From Serendipita indica DSM 11827 (Eukaryota; Basidiomycota; Agaricomycetes; Sebacinales; Serendipitaceae), in the NCBI GenBank assembly GCA_910890315.1, contig CAJVGD010000001.1:1860001-1924000 (forward strand): DNA of 64,000 nt, read 5' to 3'. The notes beneath the pieces were generated by a model. It was not told the origin of the DNA. It was given only the letters and a program-made list of their open reading frames with translations, and did no database searches. Position 1 is the first letter of the stretch; each line of letters begins with the position of its first letter. Made by a program: the position numbers and the translations under genes. Below are positions 1-12,000 of this stretch, in pieces.

Positions 1-3000
1 ATGTGACCACCCCATCTCTCCGCGACCCTCACTGATGGTTTCCGTGAGCACATTGTCCATAATCAAATGGGTAATCAGGCGATGGACCACGGTCGGCCCC
101 AGATGTTGACCTTTACCAAAGAAAGGGGAATTACGATACCCCCGATCGCGTATGGTGGAGTTATTGCTTCCAAGGAACGCGACCGCACAGAGATTTTGCG
201 TAAGTTTGGGGTCCTTTCGCTCGCGAACTAGTTGAACGAGATTCAACGCGTCGAAGGTCAGGTCCTTAAGCGAACCTGCATTTCCGGAGATGCAATTGTC
301 ACAGGTATTTTGGCAATGTTCCGGGAGGAATTCTTGACCAAAGTGTCTCAGAACATCCACACGACGACAGCCAACGTCCGTGACACAGTACTGATATACA
401 CTGCGAACTTGAGAGATTTGTCGATCCTGCTCTTCGACTGGCATGGCGTCGTCCCCTCGTAACATTCTGGTATAACGCTGGACATCGTTCCAGCTGTAGT
501 CTTTGGACCGTCAGGAGGTTCCAGCATCGGCAAGAGCTTCTTACAGAGTATGCATTCCGAGACCTTTCCGTCTCTGCCAGCACGGCCTGTTTCTTGATAG
601 TAACTAAGAAACGTTAGCTAAGGGGATTCTCGGTTTGGTCAACGGGGTCTCATACCCTTCGAGATTCTTTGGAAGGGAGTGATGAATCACAAAGCGTACT
701 GTTGAAAGTCTGAGTGTTTCTCAAGTAGGAGATTTTCACTCACCGTCAGCCTGATTGATGCTTGATACGGGTCAGTAGCTGCGAGCAATCACTACAATGG
801 TACACACCCCATGCCAAATGCAATCTAGCGGCGGTGTGAGTTTGCGAGACTTGTTTCGTTAGGGGCAAGCTTACAGTCGCCACAATAATGAGGACTCGGC
901 CCGCCTTCCAGTCCTGCAAGATGTTCCGCTTTCTGCCTTTGTCGACCTCCGCGTGGTAGAACGTAGAAACGAGTCCATGTTTCTGATTGAGTTCTTCGGA
1001 AACTTTCTCGCAGTCGAATTTTGATAAGCAATATATGATCCCCCTTGCCTCGGGATATTTACGCTTGATCCATTCCGCAATTTCCGTGTTTACTGCCTTC
1101 TTTTTCTGTGCCACCCTGTAGATAAGATTCGGACGATTGAAAGATTGTTGGAGCAGGACATGGTCCGGCCTGAGTTGCAATTTTTGAATCACGTCTTGAA
1201 TGCCTTGCTTGGTAGCTGTTGCAGTGAGCGCCATGATTGGTACTTTCGGGAAATCTTTCCGCAACTTATATAGCTCCATATACTGGCCTAGTTTAGTAAG
1301 GAGCCGGAAGCAAGGTCAGAAGACGTACGCTATCACGGAAACCGCGTCCCCATCCGGGTAAGACATGACACTCGTCGATTACGAAGCGGGCGAGCTGGTT
1401 ACGCGAGTAGAGTTGATTCAACATGTCCTTCAGTGCAAGGCTGCTCGTAAGTTTCTCAGGAGAGATATAAACCAAAGCTGGCTTGTCTTCCGAGAGACTT
1501 CGTAAACGTTTGTTGGTATCCTTGATCATTTCCACATCCTGTTCACTGTGAAGATTGGTGGCATCGATCCCGAGATCCTGCAGTTCTTTCAACTGGTCGT
1601 CCATAAGAGCAATGAGCGGCGAGACTACGATGGTGACCCCTCGAGTCGTACCGGTTGTGCAAACGGCGGGTAGCTGATAGCACAGACTTTTGCCCCCACC
1701 AGTAGGCATCAACACAAAGACGTCTTTGCCAGACAAGGCGCTCATGATTGCTTCCAGTTGATGCTTCCTGAAAGAGCGCAGCTGGAAGATGTTGTTTCGC
1801 ACTTGAATGACTTCTTGATAGCTCCGATGCCCTGTGTAATCGACAGCGGGCTCATCCGCCGATTGATCTTCGGGCAAATAAGCTGCTTTAATCCGTGAAA
1901 CATTGTCCCGGTGATTCCTTTCCACTGGGGGAACAGAAAACGCATCGTGACTAGGTCCACCAATGTCTCCCATGCCTTCCCAAAGTGCGCCATCCTCCTC
2001 CTCATCGCCAATTTCGTATTCCTGTCGGATGGCTTCTCGTGTTACACTGGACGTGGTGCGGAATGTACTCGCCCCTCGGGCTGGTGGATTAGAAGATGAT
2101 GGCCCGTCTAGTTCGGCTACTTCCATTCGCCTAACTTCGGTGGTCTGCATGACAACTCGCGAAGAGGTCTCGGGGGCACCTGGGCGAAGATCTGGCAGGT
2201 TTGCGGCAGTGCCTATGGGCGAAGACAGTATGGATGCCAGAGAGCGATTTGGGGAGCTGTCGACCGTAGTTTCTTCGAGCTGCCGTCGTTTGAGTATTTC
2301 CTCCACCTCATTTGCACTGTTCTTGAGTGCTTCACTGTGTTTGGGATGAGCGTGACATACTGCCGGCCAGGTCAGACTCACAATTGCCGCATCATGGCAT
2401 CAAGGTCCAGCTCCTCACTGTCGTCATTCCCTCGCAGTTTGTTGAATATATTAGTCGCAGCGTTTATTGTTGCCTTCTGCCGGCCGAGTTGCAACTTGTT
2501 GAGCTTGCGAGTAGACATCTGAGACGTAGTATTAGGCGAGGGGACTAGAAGCAAGCATGAAACCTACTTCACTGAGATCGGCTCCAAATGCACTGGATAT
2601 TGGACGGGGTGGAGTCTTGGGTCGGACCTTGGTCGGAGGCGCGATTCTTTGTGGTGGTGGTTGAGCAGCATCCTCGACCAGGCTCACTGTTGCATGCCTG
2701 TTGGAATCGGTCTGCAAATCAAGTTCTGTGTGGTCGGCTAAAAAGGGTTAATGATGTATTCGGTGAAGACGAGACTATTTGAATTTACATAGTGGCAGAT
2801 CTTTCTTTACTCGTTTATTGGCCGAATAGGAGGTAGACTCTGGTGAGGAACGCTTCATGGGTACCGTTCGGCGGATTGAAGAAGAGATGCGGCTGACGGA
2901 GGGGGGTTCGGAAGGAGGGAACTCGGATCTCGCAAACTGAGTATGTAGAGATGTCGAGGATGAGCTTGACTGTGGGTTGGGTACTGCATTTTTATGATTA

Positions 3001-3261
3001 GCCACACCCCTTAGAGTCGAAAGACTGGATGTTGAGCTCACTTCGGGACACATTTGGCGCATTCGGGTCTTCATCAGGTAGGCGTTTGAATTTGTATTGC
3101 TTCAATGATCGACTTAGCATTAAAAAGGTCGCCAGAGACGCGTCGATGGACGAGCTTACTTCGGATTTTGGCTTGCTGCCTTCGCCTCTGGTTATTGGCA
3201 GCTCTGCTGATCTGTTATTCCGCCTTAGGATCTCGTCGAGGTTATTTCGTGGGCCACTCAT
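1..3261 (-). CDS. RecQ-family ATP-dependent DNA helicase (BLM/Sgs1-like), C-terminus cut by window edge
   Basis: This is a 3'-5' DNA helicase of recombination and replication-fork repair. A low-complexity N-terminal region of roughly 450 residues precedes the core. Motif I reads MPTGGGKSLCYQLP (about 1.7 kb) and motif Ia VVSPLIALMDDQL. Motif II is DECH rather than the usual DEAH, and it is followed by VLPGWGRGFR where most RecQ proteins have CVSQWGHDFR. Motif III is MALTATAT, motif IV GIIYCLS, motif V [13 protein letters not shown] after splicing, and motif VI YQETGRAGRDG (about 0.59 kb). The RecQ-Ct zinc ligands are present (YC, then CRR, then CQNTCDNC, about 0.36-0.27 kb). A winged-helix RQC region runs off position 1, so any HRDC domain lies outside the window. 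The ATG at 3261 opens the first exon. I count at least seven short introns, all bridged in frame. Family assignment is firm; the BLM/Sgs1 subfamily is inferred from the RQC domain. Confidence 0.9.
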
Positions 3262-3461
3262 GGCGATTAGAGAGAAAGCCTTGGACCGTGGCCGTGTTCA
3301 AGAAGCTGCACGTGATGGACTCCGAAACTTTGCACAGAACTTTGGCACGAATAACTCGAATCAAAGACTAATATACACAATAAAAGTATCTATCAGGGTA
3401 TTTCAAGTCCAGAGAAGAAAAATTCAACATTACAGAATCCGGTAGACAAGCAAAGAGGGGT

Positions 3462-6400
3462 TTATGCTCCGTACATCATGGTGCCCATCATCGCCATGGA
3501 CACATCATCCTGTGGAGGTGTATGGTGAACAGCGTTGATACGCTCGACAAGTACATTGCGTGCGGCAACGACCAATGCCGCTTGTCTTTGGACGAGTGGC
3601 GAGTTTGTTGCAATGGCTTTGAGGACAAATAAGACAGCTTCCAGTTCGGGTTCGACGTTTTCCATTGTGCCGGACCCACCTCCCAAACCTAGCGGGGTTG
3701 CAGCGGTTGCGTGGTTTGCCTCGCGGAGAAGGACATCGGCAATAAGCGTCAGACACGGTCCAAGCATCAAGTCGTACTCGAAAGAGTCGTGTACGACTTC
3801 CGCCACTTGGGCAACGATCGTGGCTGCTTCCCGTGCAGAAGCTAGTGCTTTTGCATAGCTATTGACGTCCGTCTGGGCAAAGATATTGTATAGCTGCACG
3901 GATGCACATCTAAGCACGACGTGCACGAGCATATACTCGGTGTCAATCTCGATTGGAGTATCGGGCTGTGATTGCTGCTGTGTTTGTATAGATGGGTGAA
4001 ATACAGGCGTGTTGAACGCTGGAGATTGTGAAGCGGAGAATGTAGAGAATGTGCCAGTACCAGGCGAGTCACTGCCCATGCTGCCTGTGGGTGATGTTTT
4101 TTGTGAGCCAGCTTGACTCAGCACCGGTGCTGAAGGTGGCCGAGTTGGCGGGTTGCCGAGAGAGATTAATGTCTCTGCATGGTGTCGAACTGAGCGACGA
4201 TGAATGGGCGGGAGGCTCGAGCTCAACTGTAGAATCGAAGTCTCCATCAAACGATAGGCCTCCCAGAACGCCGCGGTAGGAGGCTGAACGTCGCTCAGAC
4301 TTGCTGCCAGTCGTGCTGAGCGTTCGAATAGGGTAACTGCTTTGGACAACAGCGCAAGGGGGGCATCCGGGCGGAGTTGCGCGGGGGCTTGCGGCGAACG
4401 TACTCCGAGGGAGCGAAGGGAAGCGTATTCGCTATCATTGACATTTCCCTGCACAATCGCGTATAAGCAAGAGCCCATCTCCCCCCCAAAGTTACTCTGA
4501 ATGCTCACCATGACATAGTCGTCCATCGTTCGGGGCCAGACGGTCATGATTTCGTCCTCGCTCAGCGACGGTTGCATCCCACACGCGATGCTCCAGAAGC
4601 GGTCGAGATTGAAGATGCGCCAAAACAACAAGATGCGCTGCCCGAGCTCCTTTGCATCCTTGGGCGCGTCGAGAATAGGATTTGCCCTGGTTCTCGTTGG
4701 CCTTGCCATTCCACCAACGCCACCACCAGAATAGGATGCCATGCCTCCAGCAAGGGGCGATGAACTACCGCTAGCAGTGCCAGGAAGCGATGTCCCTGGG
4801 AGGAGACCGGTGCCAAATTCGAGGCACAAAGTCCTTGGCCGATGCAAAGAGTTGGCACGCAAAATGGGATAGAGGTCAGATTTGTCGCCATCACCCGCCG
4901 CGGCAAGGTTCAGGATGCCCAAGCCCAGCCCATACAATTGCGACAGTCCCGCAGTGGTATTCACGTCGGAGGAACCCGCATCGTGAAGGCTTGCAGCAGC
5001 TGTAGCGCTCAGAGGTGAATGCCCTTTCCAGACGGGGCTAACAATCCGGTTCAGACCACAGCCGACAGCAAGCCGCGCTGCGGTGCTAATGACCGAATAC
5101 CCCTCAAGCGTCCGGGCCATGCGGATATACCACGTTGCGAGGAGGCATTGTGCTCGGAGGGTGTCGACGAAGAGGTGGCTGTCGGGAAGCTCAAGGGACG
5201 CATTAATGGCATCCTGCGTTCGTTTGAGGAAACGAGATTGATGTGCGCGCAGATAATGGTCTGGGGGAGCCAGGGTGGAGGCGTGAAGGTAGAGAGCGTT
5301 GATGAGTGATGGATGCAACGCACTCCGAGCGCTTGCTGGGTGCGAAAGAGAATGAAGAAGATCGCGACCGTCGATGTCTATTCCCAACCGAGGGAGTTGT
5401 GGAAGAACTAATTCCAACCTGCCGATATATGTGTCGGTTAATCAACGGAAGGACTATACAAGGAGACGTACATTGCCTGTTGCATACTTAGAGGCCCCAT
5501 CTCTGTCGACCATGCCTCCGCCGAATTCTGGCTTTCCTCTGGCCATGCGTGCTGATCGGCGGCGGAGGAGGATGGTGCAGTACTAGCCACGTCCATGAGC
5601 TGTCGAAGTTCATAGCCTTGTGTACCTGAGGCCGTGGTACCAAAGGTAAATCCTGTGCCGAGGGTCAGCAAATAGGCACCATGTGGGTCTTAGAGTGAGA
5701 GGGGCCGGGTGCTCTTGACATTGCGAAAGGAAACGTTGGTGCGCCATGAAACCGGCGGGCAAGGATGGCCGGTCGCCTGCTCGAATGGGCGGACGCGGTG
5801 TAGATATTCCCGGGCAGCACGGAAGAAAGGGGAAGGTCGCCGAGGACTCACCTAAATCGGTACGAGGGTCCGGAATCATCGAAAGGTCAAGTGAAGAATC
5901 ATGATGCCCGTAAACCTGTAGAGGGGTGAGAAGTCTGCCATTGTCCCTCCCGGGCTATCCGTACCGGATTATCGATCGAATGACCATAGGACCCGCTGCT
6001 TTCCATCTCCTGGATGCGTAGCTCGAGTCTAGAGTGTAATGAGACGAGGATCCGTGACGTTTGCATCGCGTACACACCTCTGGATCTTTTCCTGAAGAAG
6101 TTGGGTGCGCGTTTTAGACTTTCCTTCGTCGTACTCGCAGTCGGCAGTGCGATTAGCACGTGTACACTGTTGACAAACAGGTCTTGATCCATCGCCTAGG
6201 ATGCCGTGTCAGCCGTTTATAGTTGCCCCTCGAGTTTGTTGGGGACGCACATTTCATCTTGCGTCGCCGACAGCTCAGACAAGCTGAGCCCCGTTGTAGA
6301 GGAGACACGGAGGACTGCATGGATGCGCTTTGAGTACGCTGTACCGTTCTGTGCTGGCCGCTGGGCTTTGGATCCTTTGCGGAATCCTGATCTGGAGTAT

Positions 6401-6494
6401 ACTCGTCGTCGTGCTCGTCTCCGGACGTCGGAGGCGTAGACGGGTACTGGAATTGCGGGGTACTCGTTGTGCGTGTGCGGCGGACAGGAGCCAT
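3462..6494 (-). CDS. Zn2Cys6 binuclear-cluster transcription factor with fungal-specific TF domain
   Basis: This is a fungal DNA-binding regulator whose target genes cannot be told from the sequence. The ATG at 6494 sits in a near-perfect Kozak context (gccaccATGG). After about 70 Ser/Thr/Pro-rich residues, the zinc cluster starts as CLSCRRRKMKC. It is completed after an intron by CQQC and a final Cys in RTADCEY, giving the C-x2-C-x6-C...C-x2-C...C pattern. A short coiled coil follows (LLQEKIQ...LESRIQEME). The long last exon (3462 to about 5417) carries the helical fungal_trans/MHR-type region (FVDTLRAQCLLATWYIRMAR, AARLAVGCGLNRI) and a Ser/Pro-rich stretch, and ends MMGTMMYGA. The gene follows RecQ's start by 200 bases on the same strand. 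Confidence 0.88.
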
Positions 6495-7000
6495 GGTGGC
6501 CAGGTTCAAGTAGTGGTGGAAACTAAAGGAGTCTGCCAAACAAACCCAAAGGAGGCCACCCTGTGCCGACTTTGGTCTAAAGCTTCTTGTGATTCTTAAA
6601 TTCAATCGGTTTCGCCCTTTGCATCTCTTTGACACGCTGCCTTTGGGATGACAGGGGGTGGCGCGACCATTACAGTTGAGCGTTTCTTTCTCGTGACTCT
6701 TATCTCTGAAACATTCTAACCTCTTGTTTCTCAGATCCGGGCAATGCCCCCTTGCAAGCTGCGCTTTCGACGGGGGCGCAGTGAATGGGCACCGGAGATG
6801 CCTGGGAATCTCGAGGGCCCTGCAACAACAGCCATCGGCATTCACCGCCTTTGGCTGAAGCCTTTTCTCGACAACTCAGCTAAGCATTCGCTGATGCCGA
6901 AGGTCGGATTCTGTACCAAGCGAGTATTCTAAACAAACTGTACAGTTGCCGGTTGCTCTAGCAGCTCCTGGTCGTGTCCCTGAGGCTTTTCCCCGGGATC
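6495..7000. other. Intergenic region between the transcription factor and the SDR gene
   Basis: These 506 bases hold the upstream region of the Zn2Cys6 gene and the 3' flank of the SDR gene, both on the minus strand. I see no convincing gene, repeat or structured RNA here. Confidence 0.5.
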
Positions 7001-8332
7001 TACAGTCTTGCAAATGCACCATACTTGACTAGTTGCCCTCCGTCGACTACAATTGCCGCGTTGGTAACATGGCTGGCTGCCGGACTGACCAAGAACAGCA
7101 GCACCCCTCCGATATCCGATGGTTGGCCAACTCGGCCTTACATAACCATATGAAATACAGATGTCAGTCTCTGGGTGCAAAAGAGAGGGATAGACCGGAT
7201 CATCGACGTTCCGGTGCTAGACGTACCCATCGGCTGTGCGCTTAAGAATGCATCCATGGCACTATTCAATCCAAACGCTGTCATTTTGGATGGGAACACC
7301 CTGCCGTTTCATGAATATGGGCAACCATACGGAAGACTGGGGTCGCGTACCCGGGAAGAATTGCATTCACGGTAATGTGCCGTGTGCTCAACGTCGAGGC
7401 TAAATTGGCAGTCAAATGGTTTACCGCGGCTTTGCTTGTGTGATCTAGAAGGTGGAGATGGCTAAGGGCGGCCGAAGGGGCAACAAAATGCACTGACAGG
7501 ACCAAAGGCCGTGGCCATCGCCCGCCAAACCACTGCCATCAGAAACAGTTCCGATGCTCGCTGTTGAGGAAATGTTTACCACTCGCCCCGGGTCGAGTGG
7601 CGTGGCATCCTTTTCGAGATAGTCCGCCAGGCTAGCGTGGGTGTTTCAGTTATGCATTGGACCGATCAGTCAAGTAGATGTATAGATACTTTGCAGTCAC
7701 TGGTTCGAGAGGTCAGTCGGCGGATCTTCTCAGGGGAGCCAGAGCGGAGGGAGTGGAGGGAACTGCAACTCACTGTAGAAGATGCTCTTGACATTGAGAC
7801 TCATGATCTTATCCCACCCATTTTTTTCCGGAAAATCATTGAATGGTGCACCCCAGGTCGCGCCAGAATTATTGACCAAGATGTGCAACTTGCTCTCTTT
7901 GGCCTTGAACGCGTCGCAAAGAGCGTCACATCCAGCTTTACTCTGTATATAGATTAGTGAGAGCAAAGGGGCTCGGATGAGCCAGAGCGTGTTGTACGTA
8001 CACTCAAATCGGCAACAATGTACGAACACGTCCCTGGACCCTGCTTATTCAGGGCCTCAGTGACCTCTTTGAGTTGCTTCTCCTTTCGTGACGCGATGTA
8101 GACTTTGGCTCCGTTTTGTACCAAGGCTGAAGCCATCATAGTGCCCAAACCAGAGCCACCACCGGTCACAAGGGCAATTTTTCCTGTTCTATGTTTGAAT
8201 TTCGACCTTGAATGGGTGTGAATAAACGAACCCTTGACGTTGAAGAGCGTAGGGACCGAAAGATCTGTAGAGGACAGTTAGAAACAACTTGAACCGGTAT
8301 GATAAGAGCACAAGAAAACCTGGAGCAGCCAT
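7001..8332 (-). CDS. Short-chain dehydrogenase/reductase (classical SDR)
   Basis: This is a NAD(P)H-dependent oxidoreductase of unknown substrate. The spliced N-terminus begins MAAPDLSVPTLFNVKGK, followed directly by the cofactor motif VTGGGSGLG. Next come the strand-2 region VYIASRKEKQL and the NNSGA motif after LHILV. The catalytic serine lies in the region VVNISSTASIGT, and the Tyr-Lys pair is in SYHTSKAAVNHL, where an intron splits the Tyr codon. A conserved VNAILPG follows, and the C-terminal strand reads AAIVVDGG. Several introns of about 50 bases are bridged in frame. It fits family length at about 300 residues. It is not next to any other pathway enzyme, so no biosynthetic cluster is suggested. 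Confidence 0.87.
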
Positions 8333-9070
8333 TTTGCAAGTTGTGGTCAAGTTCAAGTTATCGAGAGCCCAAGTCGACGAGGGGTCGGCAATCCAATTAC
8401 CGGCTCATCACTAATTCGTGCCGCTTCCGAAATATACGGATGCAAAGTTGCACTCAAAGTCGTTTGTTTATCATTCAAGTTGGGTATCGTGATTCTTTCA
8501 TGCGCAGATGCGCGGCAACAGTGTCATGCTAAGTGCGCGCGTCGACCAGGTGGTGACAATCATATCTGAAGGCGCTAGCCCATAAGCTGAGAAAGAAATG
8601 ATAGACCGGATTTGAGAACTCTTATTCATTCTGCTCAGTTATGACGGACGCAGGATAACCTTTGGTTTCATCTTTCATAGATAATAATTTATTATAACGA
8701 TGATGATGATATCAACCTTTACAACCTACTAGTGAACGTCCTTTCGAACGTTTGTCCAAGAGGGACCACATTGAAAGTGGGTGAAGTCAAGTTTGGTTGC
8801 ACGGAAAGGACTTGATGTTGGCATGGTCAAGAGGAAACGGGGATATTGGAGTCCGTGCCGATTGTCCGGCGGTACCCAGAAGAGACGTTTACCAGAAGAG
8901 TGTACCCACCCATCTCGTGAGAGTGAGCACTGTTCAAATCCAGGTACAGAAATTCTTAAGGGAGTGCCCGGTGAACTCTCCCTAGAGCTTAGAAGCGTAG
9001 ACTCTGTGACATCCTTGCTAGAGTCATTTATGTTTGCACCTGATAGCATCTGTCAGGTCATGGCATACTA
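8333..9070. other. Intergenic region between the SDR and NACHT-WD40 genes
   Basis: About 740 bases hold the SDR upstream region and the 3' flank of the NACHT-WD40 gene. Around 8,670-8,720 the sequence is A/T-rich (ataataatttattata, then gat repeats), which could serve as the polyadenylation region of the minus-strand NACHT gene. I see no gene or mobile element remnant. Confidence 0.45.
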
Positions 9071-12000
9071 TCAAGGACAAGCCGAGTGGGACGCACCAGC
9101 AGTTCCGTCCAGAAACCGAATCACTTCATCCAGACAGCCAGAGACACGTTGTGAGCCGTCGGACGACAATGTAACGGAATTAACCCAGACGCCATAATCT
9201 CGAACTGGCTCTCCCAGCAGGTGGCCAGTGTCGACATCCCATAGTCGAATTGTACGGTCGAAAGAGCCAGAGGCAATTCGTAAGCCGTCTGGCGAGAATG
9301 CAACAGTTGAGACGCGACCTGTGTGGCCTCGAAGTGGCTCTCCCATCGGCTGACCAGTAACCGCATCCCATAGTCGAATCGTGTTGTCTCGTGACCCAGA
9401 GGCAATTTGTGAGCCATCTGGCGAGAATGCAACGCAGTAGATTAAGTCGTCGTGGCCTCGGGATGGCTCTCCGAGCGGCTGACCAGTAGCTGTATCCCAA
9501 ATTCGAATTGTTTTGTCAGAGGAACCAGAGACGATTCGTGATCCGTCTGGCGAAAATGCAACGGAGTCGATGAAGCCGGAGTGCCCGCGGAGTGGCTTTC
9601 CCAGTGGCTGACCAGTAGCTGTATCCCAAAGCCGAATTGTTTTGTCAGAAGAGCTGGAGACGATCTGTGAGCCGTCTGACGAGAATGCGACGGAAGAGAT
9701 CCAGCCATTGTGACCTCGCAGGGATTCTCCCAACGAAGAACCAGTGGCCGTATCCCATAGTCGAATCGTCTGGTCGTCAGAGCCAGAGACGATCTGTGAG
9801 CCATCCGGCGAGAATGCGACGGAATTGACCGTGCCGTCGTGACCTCGAAGTGGCTCTCCCAGCAGCTGAAAAGTGGCGGCATTCCAAATGCGAATCGTCT
9901 TATCGTCTGAACCAGAGACGATTTGTGTGCCATCTGGCGAGAACGCAACTGAAGAGATCCAGCTGTCGTGACCTCGAAATGGCTCTCCCAGCGGCTGGCC
10001 AGTGACTGTATCCCACAGTCTAATCGTCATATCGGAAGAGGCAGAGACAATTTGTGAACCATGTGGCGAGAATGCCACGGAATTGATCAAGCCGTCGTCA
10101 CCTTGAGGTGAATCTCCCATTGGCTGACCACTGACTGCATTCCACAGTTTAATCGTCTGTCCAGAAGAGCTAGAGACGAATTTTGAGCCATCTGATGAGA
10201 ATGCGAGACAGAGAATCTGGGTACCGTGACCTCGGAGTGGCTCTCCCAGTGGCTGACCAGTACCTGTTTCCCAACGTCTAATCATCCCATCAGAATCCCC
10301 GGAGATGATTTGTGATCCGTCTGCCGAGAATGTGACGGAATTGATCGAGCGATTGTGACCTTGGAGTGGCTCTCCCAGCGGCTGACCATTGACAGTACTC
10401 CATAGCCGAATAGTCTTATCTTCCGAGCCAGAGACAATACAAGACCCGTCTGGCGAGAGCGCGATGGAATTGACCCAGTCGCTATGACCTCGGAGCGGCT
10501 CCCTCAGCGGCTGGCCGGTGGCTGTATCCCAAATACGAATCGTCTTATCGTCCGAACTAGAGACAATTTGTGAGCCGTCCGGAGAGAGTACGACGGAAGT
10601 GATCGCGTCGTCGTGACCCTGGAGTGGCGGTCTCAGCGACTGACCAGTGGCTGCATCCCAGAGTCGAATCGTCTTGTCATCTGAGCCGGACACAATTTTC
10701 GAGCCGTCTGGTGAGAATATAACAGAGCGTATCGAGCCATAGTGACCTCGGAGTGGCTCTCCCAGCGGCTGACCGGTGGACGTGTCCCAAAGTCGAATAT
10801 TTTGGTCTTCCGAGCCAGAGACAATTTGTGATCCATCTGGGGAGAATGCAACGGAAAGGATCCCGGCCTCGTGGCCTTGGAGGGGCTCTCCGAGCGGCTG
10901 ACCGGTGACTGTATCCCATAGGCGAATCGTCTTGTCGTCTGAGCCAGACACAATTTGTGAGCTGTCTGGAGAGAATGCCACAGAATAAACCCAGTCTTCG
11001 TGGCCTCGGAGAGTAGTGGGGAGTCCGGGATACATCTCCTCAAGCCCCCGACACACTTTGAGAGTATTGGTGTATTTATTTAAGCCTTCAATATGCAGTT
11101 TTGACTTGGTAGGGGTGAATGGAAGCGCGGAAATATAGATGTGTGGAGCGCTGTCCTGGATTGGCACCGAAAATGCCAATATGAATCGTCGTATCTCGTC
11201 CATACGGCTTCTAGTTTCCTCTTCAAGCTTCCTGGGGTGTAAGCGTTTAATATTTTGATATATGTCACTCACCCCTGTCCAGCTGGTAATGGCTCGCAGC
11301 CCAGTTATTGCTCGTGAGATTCCTCCAGTGAGACTCAATATCTCCATCCAGTATAGTACGTATTGAACTTGGATAATATGTCGAAGGTTGTCCTTGAGCG
11401 TGGATTGCCAGTTGTTGTCAGCTTCCGCCATGTGAAACAGCCAATGAAAGCTAGCATATCGAAGTCTCCTCGGAACCAACGTTGATATCTTGGCATCAAG
11501 GTTCGGTATCTCTCTATTTAGATTGAAAGATGACTCGATTTGGCATATATTGAACTTGAGACCTTCAGTCCGTGACTCGAGGCATTTGAAACACCACGAT
11601 GCCGCTTGACCATGTGCATTGGCAATACTGATATATACCCTATTGCGGCTACCAATGTTCGGTGTATTGGAGCAGCGTCGAAGGTACTCGACGAGCGTAG
11701 GATGACGAAATTGAACCATTCTTGTAGTTGAATCCTCGGTAAGGACGCTTCCAAGGTTTCGTACCAACGCCTTGGCGCTCCCGAGTACTCCAGTATAGTT
11801 GAGTATATCGTCAAGATCGTCGGTAGTGAGCGGTTCAAATGCGGCAAGCAACAGAGCGAGCATTTTATACATGATTTCGTGGTTTCCAGGTTCTGTGCGC
11901 TCGAAGATGAGACCATACAGATCGTCTATGGCTCCAACCTGGTCCATGGAGATAAGGCGATTGTACATAGTCTCAGTGGGGACCAAACTAGTCTCGTTGG

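Noticed and set aside
800-900. Apparent loss of the RecQ motif V region (frame ends at VSLPLTKQ)
   Set aside because: Two short introns explain it: splicing gives [22 protein letters not shown] in frame.
6929-9070. SDR plus neighbouring regulator as a secondary-metabolite cluster
   Set aside because: There is no polyketide, terpene or peptide synthase or transporter nearby, and the flanking genes are housekeeping or NLR-like.
9121-11043. Several extra minus- and plus-strand open frames across the WD40 array
   Set aside because: They are out-of-frame shadows of the repeated units; only the frame coding the WD40 consensus is periodic in protein sense.
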